Part shown: one piece after another, positions 37,197 to 46,133 of the stretch
How positions within the stretch are numbered: position 1 is the stretch's first letter
Layout of the letters: each line of letters opens with the position of its first letter
NCBI GenBank assembly: GCA_947488085.1
Contig: CANKYI010000001.1
Span: 1,178,001-1,242,000, forward strand
DNA: 64,000 nt
Direction of reading: 5' to 3'
Source: an uncultured Erythrobacter sp.
Lineage (GTDB): Bacteria; Pseudomonadota; Alphaproteobacteria; Sphingomonadales; Sphingomonadaceae
The notes under the pieces: model-generated
Databases searched by the model: none
The model's input: the letters and a program-made list of their open reading frames with translations, nothing else
Told to the model about the DNA's origin: nothing
Translations under genes and position numbers: made by a program

Positions 37197-37769
37197 CTAT
37201 TCGCCAAATAGCCAAAAGTGATGGATGAAATACACCTCACGCATCAAAAACGGCGCTTTGGTTGACCAAGATTTATAGCGCGTGGTTGGCGTGTGGCTGA
37301 CCTTTGCATCCAGACCCAATCCATGCGCCATCATATTTGCCCGTCGCAAATGCAGCGGGTCTGACACAATCAAAGCCCTGCGCGCACCGACGGCATTCAT
37401 AACCTTTACCGATTCAACCAAGTTTTGGTGAGTGGTTCGCGACACCGCTTCGGTTTGAATAAAGCCGGATGGCACACCGTCTGCTATCGCATATTGCCGC
37501 GCAGCTTCGGATTCCGACAAGGTATCTTCGGGCGATTGCGCGCCCGTAAAGATGATGAGTTGTACTCTTCCGCTGCGCAATAATCCGATTGCATGGTCGA
37601 TCCGCGCGGCAAAGACAGGCGACGGCACATCTCCATCCACCGCCGCGCCAAGGACGATTGCCACATCTGCATAGTCGGATGATTGTTCAGGCGGGCCAAT
37701 TGCAATCCAAACGGCAACACCGGCGATCCAGCACAGAAATCCCGCGACAAGGGCCGCAAGCCATTTCAT
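37197..37769 (-). CDS. YdcF family (DUF218) membrane-anchored protein
   Basis: A 190-residue protein with one N-terminal helix (about 3-24), then a DUF218 domain. Segments ADVAIVLGAAV, FAARIDHAIGLLRSG, IFTGAQSPEDTLSES and ALIVSDPLHLRRAN match the family. Members are linked to envelope polysaccharide processes, but a biochemical activity is not established. The start overlaps the thiE stop by one base (TAATG), suggesting co-expression. Confidence 0.88.
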   Translation of the reverse strand: MKWLAALVAGFLCWIAGVAVWIAIGPPEQSSDYADVAIVLGAAVDGDVPSPVFAARIDHAIGLLRSGRVQLIIFTGAQSPEDTLSESEAARQYAIADGVPSGFIQTEAVSRTTHQNLVESVKVMNAVGARRALIVSDPLHLRRANMMAHGLGLDAKVSHTPTTRYKSWSTKAPFLMREVYFIHHFWLFGE

Positions 37770-38407
37770 TATGCGTGCTTGGCCATCTCTTTGGCGAAAG
37801 CCTCAATCACAGCGACCTCATCACCGTTCCACACTGAACCGGAAACCGCGAGAAAGTCTGCACCTGCTGCGATAAGAGGCGCACAATTGTCTGGTGTGAT
37901 ACCGCCGATGGCAACCATTGGAATCTCGAACAATTTGGCCCAGAACTCGATCAGCTCGGTCGTCGGACGTTCCGCATCGCCTTTGTCTTTGGTGGTGCTT
38001 TCAAAGAACGCGCCAAACGCGACGTAATCCGCGCCCGCTTCGCCTGCTTCCATGGCGAGGTGGCGCGAGGCATGACACGTAACGCCGATCTGTGCCTCAT
38101 GGCCGAGCTCTTCACGCGCTTCGCGCGGATCGCCGTCGCCCTGCCCCAAATGCACACCATCCGCGCCAAGCCGCTTAGCCAGCGCAACGTCGTCATTGAC
38201 GATAAAGGCGACTTCGTGTGCTGCGCAGATCGCTTGGAGCGGCTCTGCAAGCTCCGCCGCTTCGTGTTGGTCCAGTCCTTTGACCCGGAACTGGAACGCA
38301 GTGACCACGCCTTTACCCGCCACCAAAGCTCTCTCAAGCCGCGCTGGGAAATCCCCGCCGGTCTCCAGTGGGGAGATCAAGTACAACTGCGTCGCAAGGT
38401 CGGACAC
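37769..38407 (-). CDS. thiE: Thiamine phosphate synthase
   Basis: A 212-residue TIM-barrel enzyme joining the thiazole and pyrimidine phosphates of thiamine. The pyrophosphate-binding strand reads FIVNDDVALAKRLGADGVHLGQGD, followed by IGVTCHA, ADYVAFGAFFES and MVAIGGITPDN. No thi riboswitch or other thi genes are visible nearby. It starts eight bases after the class I aldolase gene, so it is probably transcribed with the glycolytic genes. Confidence 0.92.
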   Translation of the reverse strand: MSDLATQLYLISPLETGGDFPARLERALVAGKGVVTAFQFRVKGLDQHEAAELAEPLQAICAAHEVAFIVNDDVALAKRLGADGVHLGQGDGDPREAREELGHEAQIGVTCHASRHLAMEAGEAGADYVAFGAFFESTTKDKGDAERPTTELIEFWAKLFEIPMVAIGGITPDNCAPLIAAGADFLAVSGSVWNGDEVAVIEAFAKEMAKHA

Positions 38408-38415
38408 TCTGCGTT

Positions 38416-39306
38416 CTATCCCGCTACGCTGGCTGCGGCGATTTGGTCGATTGCTGTGCTCAAAGTGCCGTCGAATTCCGCATCCGATTGGCCTTTGCGC
38501 AAATCCTGCAACAATCCGCGAGAGAAGCTGGCAATCATTCCGGGGTTCTTAGCCAGATGATCACACGCTTCATCGGTGGAATAGCCACCCGACAAAGCAA
38601 CCACGCGCAAAACGGCGGGGTGATTGATCGCTGGGGTGTAATGCCCCGCCTTCACCGGAAGCGACAATTTGAGCATAACCTTGCGACCCTCAGGGAGCGC
38701 ATCGAGACCCTTCATAATCTCGGCCAGCAAGATGTCCTCACCGGCTTCACGGTCGGCCGCGTGAATATCGAATTCAGGTTCCAACATCGGCATCAGGCCA
38801 GCATCGGCGATTTGGTTGCCCACTTCGAATTGCTGCGCAACAATTGCGGCGATCCCTGCGGCATTGGCGGATTTGATAACAGAGCGCATTTTGGTGCCAA
38901 ACATGCCATTTTTGACTGATTTTTCGAGCAAAGCGGGCAATTTGTCGAGCGGCTTCATCAACTGCACACCGTCCACTTCATCGGCGAGACCCTGATCAAC
39001 CTTGATGAAGGGTACAATGCCGCGCGCCTTCAGCGCGTCTGCGGTCGATTTGCCATCGACTTCGCTGTCCATAGTGCGTTCGAACAGGATTGCGCCAAGG
39101 ATCTTTCCGCTGCCGAAACATGGCGATGTGATTACCCGGCTGCGCATGTCGTGGATGGCGCCAAACATCTGCTCATCGCCAGCCCATTCGCTGTCTTCGA
39201 CGCCATATCCGCGCAGGGCTTTGGGTGTAGAGCCACCGGATTGGTCCAATGCAGCGATAAAGCCTTGTCCATCGGCGATCTTGGCGGTCATTTGTTCGGT
39301 ATTCAT
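38416..39306 (-). CDS. Class I fructose-bisphosphate aldolase
   Basis: A 296-residue Schiff-base aldolase with the family segments GFIAALDQSGGSTPKALRGYG, FIKVDQGL and MLEPEFDI. Its likely catalytic lysine lies in VMLKLSLP, and GGYSTDEACDHL is near the C terminus. It interconverts fructose-1,6-bisphosphate with two triose phosphates. Together with tkt, gap and pgk upstream on the same strand it forms a central-carbon cluster. The start at 39306 matches the family; the in-frame start at 39327 adds only seven residues. Confidence 0.93.
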   Translation of the reverse strand: MNTEQMTAKIADGQGFIAALDQSGGSTPKALRGYGVEDSEWAGDEQMFGAIHDMRSRVITSPCFGSGKILGAILFERTMDSEVDGKSTADALKARGIVPFIKVDQGLADEVDGVQLMKPLDKLPALLEKSVKNGMFGTKMRSVIKSANAAGIAAIVAQQFEVGNQIADAGLMPMLEPEFDIHAADREAGEDILLAEIMKGLDALPEGRKVMLKLSLPVKAGHYTPAINHPAVLRVVALSGGYSTDEACDHLAKNPGMIASFSRGLLQDLRKGQSDAEFDGTLSTAIDQIAAASVAG

Positions 39307-39442
39307 GGCGGTGATTGCGCCTTTCATTGTCGTTTGAGGGAACGATTGCTGCGCGCTTTAACCAGCGCACGCGCACCCCGCAACACCGGCTGTGCAAGGT
39401 GGTCCCAAGAGTGAACAACAAAAAGCGCGAACTGCGCGCCGC

Positions 39443-39901
39443 TTACGCCTTGGGAGAGAATTTGCGGATGATGCCGGTAAAGCTCAATGCGGGCGCGCCA
39501 TCGGCGGTGATCATTCCGCGCACGAAGATCGTCTTTCCCCCGCCGCGTGTAACTTCGCCGCGCGCTTCGACCAACGCGCCGGGACCTGCAGTGCCCAAAA
39601 AGTCGCTCGACAGGTTCATAGTCACCGCATTGGCGCCTTCCAATTCGTCAGTCGCGATTGCGAACAGAGCAAAATCGGCAAAGGTCATCAGGCACCCGCC
39701 ATGTAGGAACCCGCCGCCATTCATATGGCGGTCTTCGGCTCGAAATGCGCTGAGATAAGTGCCGTCATCCTCACGCCGCATAAAGAACGGACCAGAGCGG
39801 GTTTCAAACGGATCGTGGTTCCAGTGATACCAGCCTGCAAATTCGCCTTCGCGGCATTCCACCGCATTGCAATATCCGTATTCGGTGGTCTGTTCGGTCA
39901 T
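39443..39901 (-). CDS. PaaI-type hotdog-fold thioesterase
   Basis: A 152-residue single hotdog domain. The helix GGGFLHGGCLMTFADFALFAIA carries the HGG segment typical of the 4HBT/PaaI family, followed by MNLSSDFLGTA and EARGEVTRGGGKTIFVRG. It probably hydrolyses an acyl-CoA. Its start overlaps the 2OG-oxygenase stop by four bases (ATGA). Confidence 0.88.
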   Translation of the reverse strand: MTEQTTEYGYCNAVECREGEFAGWYHWNHDPFETRSGPFFMRREDDGTYLSAFRAEDRHMNGGGFLHGGCLMTFADFALFAIATDELEGANAVTMNLSSDFLGTAGPGALVEARGEVTRGGGKTIFVRGMITADGAPALSFTGIIRKFSPKA

Positions 39902-40551
39902 GCGCTAACTCCAGCAGGGGCTTTGCGCGCGGCCACAAGATTGATTGCGATAGAGATGCGCGTACCCTCTCCATGAAATGGGCGAACGGCGTGTTGCAGC
40001 CAGCTTGGGAACATCACAATCATGCCGGTTTGCGGACGGATCATGGGTTCGCTGTTTTGCGCTTCGCCATTGGCATCTTTCAACCGCAAATCAGGCGCAG
40101 TCATCCGGATCATCGGCATGCGCGGATCTTGCAATTGCAACTCTCCGCCCAGCGTCGCGTCGCCTGACCCGGCATAGCCGTCGTCGATGTAAGCGACCAC
40201 GGACCAGAAACTGCCGGGATGCGTGTGGTATTGATTGGCGTTGCCCTTGGTCGAGACATTCGCCCACATTTCAGGGACCCAGCCATATTCGTGGCCGTGA
40301 TCTGCGCCCAGATTGACCTGAGCCTCATCCGCCATTGTCATCGCTTTGAACGCCAAAGCGCGTGCTGCCTCACCGCCCCATTCGACCATCTTCGTGTCCG
40401 AATGCCAGCCGCCAATGTTGGAGATTTGGACGCCCGCTTGATCGCGCTCTCGCTGAGTCATGATGGCCTGACGCAGCACCGCAATGCCCTCAGGACTTTG
40501 CAGCCTGTCGATTACAAAGGGCGTGGAAAAAAGGTGGCGGGTTTCAGCCAT
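39898..40551 (-). CDS. Putative 2-oxoglutarate/Fe(II) oxygenase (TIGR02466-like)
   Basis: A 217-residue non-haem iron oxygenase. The metal-facing segment is NQYHTHPGSFWS, and the distal histidine and 2-oxoglutarate arginine lie in QHAVRPFHGEGTRISIAIN. The N-terminal RLFSTP-like and SNIGGWHSD segments match TIGR02466. Substrate is unknown. It lies directly downstream of pgk (three bases) and is coupled to the thioesterase. Confidence 0.88.
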   Translation of the reverse strand: MAETRHLFSTPFVIDRLQSPEGIAVLRQAIMTQRERDQAGVQISNIGGWHSDTKMVEWGGEAARALAFKAMTMADEAQVNLGADHGHEYGWVPEMWANVSTKGNANQYHTHPGSFWSVVAYIDDGYAGSGDATLGGELQLQDPRMPMIRMTAPDLRLKDANGEAQNSEPMIRPQTGMIVMFPSWLQHAVRPFHGEGTRISIAINLVAARKAPAGVSA

Positions 40552-40554
40552 GGA

Positions 40555-41754
40555 TCAGGCCGAAAGCGCTGCCACGCCGGGCAACTCTTTGCCCTCCATC
40601 CATTCCAGGAACGCCCCGCCTGCGGTAGAAACATAGGTGATTTCATCGGCGACGCCCGCCTGCGCGAGTGCCGCGACCGTGTCGCCGCCTCCCGCCACAC
40701 TGGTAAGCGACCCTTCTTGCGTCAGCGCGGCGACATGCCGGGCCAGCGCCATGGTGGCCACATCGAATGGCTCCGTCTCAAACGCGCCCAGTGGGCCGTT
40801 CCATACCAGCGTGCCGCAGGTCTTAAGCACATCAGCCAAAGCCTCAGTCGCGCTGGGGCCAATGTCGAGGATCATTTCGTCACTAGCGACTTCGTGGACG
40901 TTGCACGTGCGCAAGGATGCAGGATTTGCCGCGAATTCTTTCGAGACAACCACATCATAGGGGAGATGCACCGTGCAGCCCGCATGGTCGGCCTCATCCA
41001 TAATCTTCGACGCGGTCTCGGTCAGGTCATGTTCGGCCAGCGATTTGCCCACATCGACCCCGCGCGCGGCAAGGAACGTGTTGGCCATGCCGCCGCCAAT
41101 GATCAGATGTTGGACCCGGCCCACCAGATTTTCGAGCACAGCAAGCTTTGTCGAAACCTTCGCTCCGCCTACAACCGCAGCAACCGGCGGCTGAGGCGTG
41201 CCCAATGCCGCATCGAGCGCTTTCAGCTCAGCTTCCATCGAACGGCCAGCGTATGATGGGAGGTGATGGGTTATCCCCTCCGTGGTTGCGTGCGCACGAT
41301 GGGCGGCGCTGAAGGCGTCATTGACGAAGAAATCGCCATGGGCCGCGATGGCCTGAGCAAAATTCGGATCGTTCGCCTCTTCACCGGGCCAGAACCGCGT
41401 GTTGTCGAGCAAGCCGATATCGCCGTTTGCAAGGATGCCGATGCTCTGCCCCACAACAGGACCAGCGACCTCTGGGATGAACATCAGCTCTTTGCCCAGA
41501 ACCTCTTCGACATCGCCGATTACCATACTGGTTGAAAGCACGCTGGAACGTTTCCCCCCCGGACGTCCGAAATGCGCGAGAAGAAGCACTTTTGCACCCT
41601 TCTCGCTCAGCTCCAGAATGGTCGGCTTCACCGCCTCCACCCGCGTCACATCGGAGGCAGAGCCCCCCTTCATCGGCAGGTTCAGATCAACCCGTACCAA
41701 TGCAACCTTGCCAGTCACATCGCCCAGATCATCAAGCGTTTTGAAAGCGGCCAT
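40555..41754 (-). CDS. pgk: Phosphoglycerate kinase
   Basis: A 399-residue two-domain kinase transferring phosphate between 1,3-bisphosphoglycerate and ADP. N-terminal VALVRVDLNLPM, LLAHFGRP, substrate-site LLDNTRFWPGEE and C-terminal VAGGGDTVAALAQAG are all family signatures. It follows gap by 28 bases. Confidence 0.97.
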   Translation of the reverse strand: MAAFKTLDDLGDVTGKVALVRVDLNLPMKGGSASDVTRVEAVKPTILELSEKGAKVLLLAHFGRPGGKRSSVLSTSMVIGDVEEVLGKELMFIPEVAGPVVGQSIGILANGDIGLLDNTRFWPGEEANDPNFAQAIAAHGDFFVNDAFSAAHRAHATTEGITHHLPSYAGRSMEAELKALDAALGTPQPPVAAVVGGAKVSTKLAVLENLVGRVQHLIIGGGMANTFLAARGVDVGKSLAEHDLTETASKIMDEADHAGCTVHLPYDVVVSKEFAANPASLRTCNVHEVASDEMILDIGPSATEALADVLKTCGTLVWNGPLGAFETEPFDVATMALARHVAALTQEGSLTSVAGGGDTVAALAQAGVADEITYVSTAGGAFLEWMEGKELPGVAALSA

Positions 41755-41782
41755 TTGCTCAATTTCCTTTTAGAGGAACGTC

Positions 41783-42793
41783 TTAAAGAAAGCTCGCCAT
41801 CACACCGGCGGTGTCGATCATGCGGTTGGAGAAACCCCATTCATTATCATACCAGCTAACCACGCGCGCCAATTGGCCGTCCATTACTGACGTTTCGAGG
41901 CTGTCGATGGTGGAGCTTGCGGGATGGTGGTTGAAATCTGAGCTAACGAGCGGTTGGTCGGTGTAATCGAGCACACCGGCCATTGGTCCACTCTGCGATG
42001 CCGCCTTCAATGCTGCATTCAACTCCTCAGCGGTCGTGTCACGGCCCGGTTGGAACGTCAGATCGACGAGGCTGACATTGGGCGTTGGCACGCGCACGGA
42101 TGATCCGTCCAGCTTGCCCGCCAATTCCGGCAGCACCAACCCGACTGCGCGCGCGGCGCCGGTAGTGGTTGGGATCATGTTCTGCGCACCGCCGCGTGCC
42201 CGGCGCATATCGCCGTGCATCTGGTCCAGCATCCGCTGATCGTTGGTGTAGGAGTGGATCGTGGTCATAAAGCCGCGCGTGATCCCCACAGTGTCGTTCA
42301 ACACCTTGGCGACGGGCGACAGGCAATTGGTTGTGCAGCTAGCATTGGAAACAATCACATCATCGCCGGTCAGCACATCGTGGTTCACACCGTAAACGAT
42401 GGTCGCGGTCACGTTCTTGGCAGGGGCCGAGATCAGCACGCGCTTTGCACCAGCGGCCAGATGCGGGCGGCATGCTTCGTCGCTTTGGAAGAAGCCGGTG
42501 CATTCCAGAACAATGTCGACGCCTTGGGCCGCGTGCGGCAAATTTCCGGGATCACGCTCTGAAGTAACGGCGATGCTTTTGCCATTTACTACGATTGCGC
42601 CATCAGCGACTTCGACTGTACCGGGAAAACGGCCATGCGTGCTGTCATATTGGAACAACAACGCGTTCGATTTGGTGTCGGCCAGATCGTTGATCGAAAC
42701 CAGTTCCAGATCGTGATCGGCGCGCTCAAGAATTGCGCGGGCAACAAGGCGGCCAATACGGCCAAAACCATTGATGGCGACTTTGGTAGCCAT
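41783..42793 (-). CDS. gap: Glyceraldehyde-3-phosphate dehydrogenase
   Basis: A 336-residue type I GAPDH. The Rossmann motif is NGFGRIGRL, and the active-site cysteine is in SNASCTTNCLSPVAKVLN. C-terminal SWYDNEWGFSNRM matches the family. Position 34 carries Asn-Asp (SINDLAD), compatible with NAD specificity. It lies between tkt (16 bases upstream) and pgk. Confidence 0.97.
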   Translation of the reverse strand: MATKVAINGFGRIGRLVARAILERADHDLELVSINDLADTKSNALLFQYDSTHGRFPGTVEVADGAIVVNGKSIAVTSERDPGNLPHAAQGVDIVLECTGFFQSDEACRPHLAAGAKRVLISAPAKNVTATIVYGVNHDVLTGDDVIVSNASCTTNCLSPVAKVLNDTVGITRGFMTTIHSYTNDQRMLDQMHGDMRRARGGAQNMIPTTTGAARAVGLVLPELAGKLDGSSVRVPTPNVSLVDLTFQPGRDTTAEELNAALKAASQSGPMAGVLDYTDQPLVSSDFNHHPASSTIDSLETSVMDGQLARVVSWYDNEWGFSNRMIDTAGVMASFL

Positions 42794-42809
42794 AAGAGTA
42801 AGCTCCTGC

Positions 42810-44789
42810 TTAGTTATTCAATTGATTGAGAATTTGTGGGACAATAGCGTCCGCTGTGAAGCCGAAATGGGGGAATAGATCACTCGCCGGGGCAGAGGCT
42901 CCGAATGTGTCGATCCCGATATTCAATCCGCCTGTGCCGGTGTAACGCTGCCAGCCAAAGGTGCTGGCCGCCTCGATAGAAACCTTCACACAATCAGCGG
43001 GAAGGATGTCTGCGCGATACTCATCCGTTTGTTCGTCGAACAATTCGGTGCAGACCATGGAGACGACGTCCGCACCCAAGCCCTGCTCCTCCAAAGCGGC
43101 GGCGCATTCCATCGCAAGGCCGATTTCCGAACCGGTCGCCATCAGTACAACTTTCCGGGCCGCATCAGCGGTCTTAACCCGGTAACCGCCGCGTGCGGAC
43201 AGGTTCTCACCGGCATCAGAAAGGCGAACCTGCGGCATCCCCTGACGCGAAAGAGCAAGGATTGTGGGACGATCAGGCTGCTTAATCGCATTGGCCCAGC
43301 ATTCCGCAGTCTCAACCGCATCGCAGGGACGCATCACCAACACATTGGGCATCGCGCGCAGCGAAGCGAGATGCTCAATCGGTTGGTGCGTTGGACCATC
43401 TTCGCCGAGGCCAATACTGTCATGCGTCATCACGTAAACGACCCGCGCCTGTTGCAGCGCCGACAGGCGGATCGCACCGCGCGCATAATCGGTGAAGACT
43501 AGGAACGTGCCGCCATAGGGGATAACGCCGCCATGCAGCGCCATTCCATTCATCGCGGCGGCCATGCCAAATTCACGGATGCCATAATAGACATAGCGGC
43601 CCGCGTAATCGTCAGCGGTGAACGCTTCGATCCCGCCCGCTTTGGTGTTGTTTGATCCGGTCAAATCGGCGCTGCCACCAATCATATCCGGCAGGCGCGG
43701 ATTGATCGCGGCAAGCGCCATTTCGCTGGCTTTGCGCGTGGCGACATTGCTCGGTTCCGCGATCAGGCTGGCGATATGTTCATCCGCCCCATCACCCTCT
43801 GGTAGATCGCCCGCCATGCGGCGTTCAAATTCTGCGCGATGTTCGCTCGATGCAAGCCGCGTTTCCCAAGCGCCATGCGCCTCGCGACCCTGATCACCCG
43901 CAGCGCGCCAATCGCTCAGCACATCAGCAGGCACCACAAATGGCTCATGCGACCAGCCAAGCGCTTTGCGGGCGCCTGCGATCTCTTCTGGTCCCAAGGG
44001 AGCACCGTGGGTTGCACTGGTGCCTTGCTTGGTCGGTGCGCCTTTGCCGATCACCGTCTTGCATGCGACGAGCGAAGGACGACCATCCGCTTTGGCTTCC
44101 TCAATCGCGCGCTCGATATCAGCGAAATCATGCCCATCACAATCGGCGACATGCCAACCGGTCGCGGCATAACGAGCCTTAATGTCCTCGCTCGTCGACA
44201 TGTCGACAGTGCCATCAATGGTGATGTTGTTGTCATCCCACAGAACAATCATCCGGCCCAATTTTAGGTGTCCAGCAAGTCCGATCGCTTCGTGGTTGAT
44301 CCCTTCCATCAGGCAACCATCCCCGGCGATCACCCAAGTGTTGTGGTCAACCAGATCGTCGCCAAACAATGCGTTCAAATGCCGCTCCGCCATCGCCATT
44401 CCGACAGCCATCGCAACACCCTGACCCAACGGCCCTGTGGTGCACTCCACCCCTTCGAGCAGGAAGTTTTCCGGGTGGCCAGCACATGGGCTACCCAGCG
44501 CACGGAAATTGCGGATGTCATCCATGGTTGGGCGCGCATAACCAGTGAGATGCAGCAGCGAATAAATCAGCATCGAGCCGTGGCCCGCCGACAGAACAAA
44601 CCGGTCGCGATCGGCCCAATCGGGACGCGATGGGTTGAATTTCAGATGGTTTGAAAACAGCACGCTGGCCACATCGGCCATACCCATCGGCATTCCCGGA
44701 TGCCCGGAATTGGCCGCTTGAACCGCGTCCATTGAGAGCGCGCGGATGGCGTTTGCCATGGGTTGAAGGCGGGCTGGATCACTTGTCAT
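42810..44789 (-). CDS. tkt: Transketolase
   Basis: A 659-residue thiamine-diphosphate enzyme of the pentose phosphate pathway. Motifs include NSGHPGMPMGMA, the ThDP-binding GDGCLMEGINHEA, and the pyrimidine-domain segment with LGEDGPTHQPIEHL. The start at 44789 fits the family; the in-frame frame to 44963 adds 58 unrelated residues. It is first in the tkt-gap-pgk cluster. The region upstream (44790-45066) is a divergent intergenic stretch of 277 bases where I see no clear promoter boxes. Confidence 0.97.
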   Translation of the reverse strand: MTSDPARLQPMANAIRALSMDAVQAANSGHPGMPMGMADVASVLFSNHLKFNPSRPDWADRDRFVLSAGHGSMLIYSLLHLTGYARPTMDDIRNFRALGSPCAGHPENFLLEGVECTTGPLGQGVAMAVGMAMAERHLNALFGDDLVDHNTWVIAGDGCLMEGINHEAIGLAGHLKLGRMIVLWDDNNITIDGTVDMSTSEDIKARYAATGWHVADCDGHDFADIERAIEEAKADGRPSLVACKTVIGKGAPTKQGTSATHGAPLGPEEIAGARKALGWSHEPFVVPADVLSDWRAAGDQGREAHGAWETRLASSEHRAEFERRMAGDLPEGDGADEHIASLIAEPSNVATRKASEMALAAINPRLPDMIGGSADLTGSNNTKAGGIEAFTADDYAGRYVYYGIREFGMAAAMNGMALHGGVIPYGGTFLVFTDYARGAIRLSALQQARVVYVMTHDSIGLGEDGPTHQPIEHLASLRAMPNVLVMRPCDAVETAECWANAIKQPDRPTILALSRQGMPQVRLSDAGENLSARGGYRVKTADAARKVVLMATGSEIGLAMECAAALEEQGLGADVVSMVCTELFDEQTDEYRADILPADCVKVSIEAASTFGWQRYTGTGGLNIGIDTFGASAPASDLFPHFGFTADAIVPQILNQLNN

Positions 44790-45066
44790 GGCGCGCGGCG
44801 GCTCCTGCTTGCGCGTGTTGATGCCGCGCTTCTTTTCACGAGTGCGTGGGAGCACATTTGAGGAATTGCACCCAAGCGGTCGATTCGGCCCCATGGACCG
44901 ACACGCAACGCCATTGCCGAGCGCCTGCACGAGGTCAACACTCACCCCGCACACCTCCCCCACACACCTTGCTCACATGCCGCCTCAACCCGCTTTTGCA
45001 GAGCACTTATCAACAGGAGCACGCAAAGCTTTGCGAATGCGTGCAATATTGTTATTTCAAACCACT

Positions 45067-45315
45067 ATGAGCGCTGCCCGCATCGAACAGGCTATGGCCC
45101 GCATAAACGCCGCAATGGCGCGGATCGACACTGCCCGCGTTGAAGGGGCACGTGTCGAAAACGCAGCGGCAACGCCGGAGACCCCTGTCAAAGAGGCCGA
45201 ACCGCAAAATTCTGCGCGGGTCATGGCTTTGGTCAATGCGCATGAGAAATTACGCGAAGAAGTGGCTGATACAATTGGCGAACTCGATGCTCTGATTGAG
45301 GAGTTGGAGGGGTGA
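45067..45315 (+). CDS. Small coiled-coil protein preceding zapA
   Basis: An 82-residue protein. Heptad-like helices at both ends (ARIEQAMARINAAMARIDTA and NAHEKLREEVADTIGELDALIEELE) flank a Pro/Glu-rich middle. It looks like the small coiled-coil genes often found before zapA in alphaproteobacteria. It overlaps zapA by four bases (GTGA), implying coupled expression and perhaps a division-related role (inference). Confidence 0.78.
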   Translation: MSAARIEQAMARINAAMARIDTARVEGARVENAAATPETPVKEAEPQNSARVMALVNAHEKLREEVADTIGELDALIEELEG

Positions 45316-45890
45316 ACCAGGTTAAGATCAAAGTTGGCCCACGCCACTACACGATCAATTGTGGCCCCGGAGATGAGGAGAAGGTCCTCAAATTTGGCAC
45401 GCTGATTGATGAAAATTACGCCAAACTAGGAACTGCGCGTGCGCCGCAGGAATCGGACAACCTTGTCTTTGCCGCTTTGTTCATGGCCGATGAGTTGGAC
45501 GAAGCGCGCAAAGCTATCACCGATACCAAAGCAGAACTGGCCGAGGCGCGTTTGGAAACGCAGCGCGCCAAAGATGACGCGGCCAACGCTCTGCATGAAG
45601 CGAAATCGCAAATTGACGAGGACAAGGAAAAGTCCGGCGGCAAAAAGGCCGAACTGCGCGCAGAGATCGAAACTCTGCGAAAAGCCGAAGAGCGTGCCCG
45701 TCGCGAAAACGCTGCGCTAAAGGCGGACATCGCCGAATTGCAGGAACGCGCGCGCCATCAGCATGACTTGTTTGGCGGTCCGGCAGAAGACGCGGCTTTG
45801 TCTGAAGCGATGGCAGAAAAGCTTGAAGCGATTGCTGCGCGCGTTGAAGCCACTGCGAGCGAGCTTGAAGGAAGTGCGCGCACCGCCTAA
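45312..45890 (+). CDS. zapA: Cell division protein ZapA (extended form)
   Basis: A 192-residue protein. The first 75 or so residues match ZapA (VKIKVGPRHYTINCGPGDEEKVLKFGTLIDE, then ESDNLVFAALFMADEL), which binds and bundles FtsZ. A long coiled coil follows (about 70-160) and then a helical tail. That makes it almost twice the length of E. coli ZapA (109 residues). It uses a GTG start overlapping the coiled-coil gene. The order zapA - 6S RNA - 5-formyl-THF cyclo-ligase is conserved across proteobacteria. Confidence 0.9.
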   Translation: MNQVKIKVGPRHYTINCGPGDEEKVLKFGTLIDENYAKLGTARAPQESDNLVFAALFMADELDEARKAITDTKAELAEARLETQRAKDDAANALHEAKSQIDEDKEKSGGKKAELRAEIETLRKAEERARRENAALKADIAELQERARHQHDLFGGPAEDAALSEAMAEKLEAIAARVEATASELEGSARTA

Positions 45891-46044
45891 GTGAGTCCTC
45901 GGCGGGGCTGCTCGGCACGAGCCATCGAATATCCCTGAGGCTATAAGCAATCCACGGGAGCTGTCCCTGCCTGAGTTTACGGGTTCGTCCTGGGGGCTTG
46001 GGTAAACGGCGCCCACCTGACACTTTCGGCGTCAGAGGATTTCC
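45891..46044 (+). ncRNA. ssrS: 6S RNA
   Basis: This 154-base stretch lies exactly between zapA and the 5-formyl-THF cyclo-ligase gene, the classic ssrS location. The ends can pair (TCCTC at 45896-45900 with GAGGA at 46035-46039), and the interior is GC-rich and able to form a long interrupted hairpin. 6S RNA mimics an open promoter and sequesters housekeeping RNA polymerase. The exact ends are approximate. Confidence 0.75.
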
Positions 46045-46133
46045 CGGCAACGACCCATAGTGGTCCCGTCATACTTGCCATTCGTCGTGCGACCAGGCTT
46101 GCGAGCGTGCAGGCCGAGCATTACTTGCCAGAC

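Noticed and set aside
40219..41256. 345-codon open frame on the plus strand across pgk and the 2OG-oxygenase
   Set aside because: Shadow of two well-supported minus-strand genes; composition is rich in Arg/His as typical of antisense frames.
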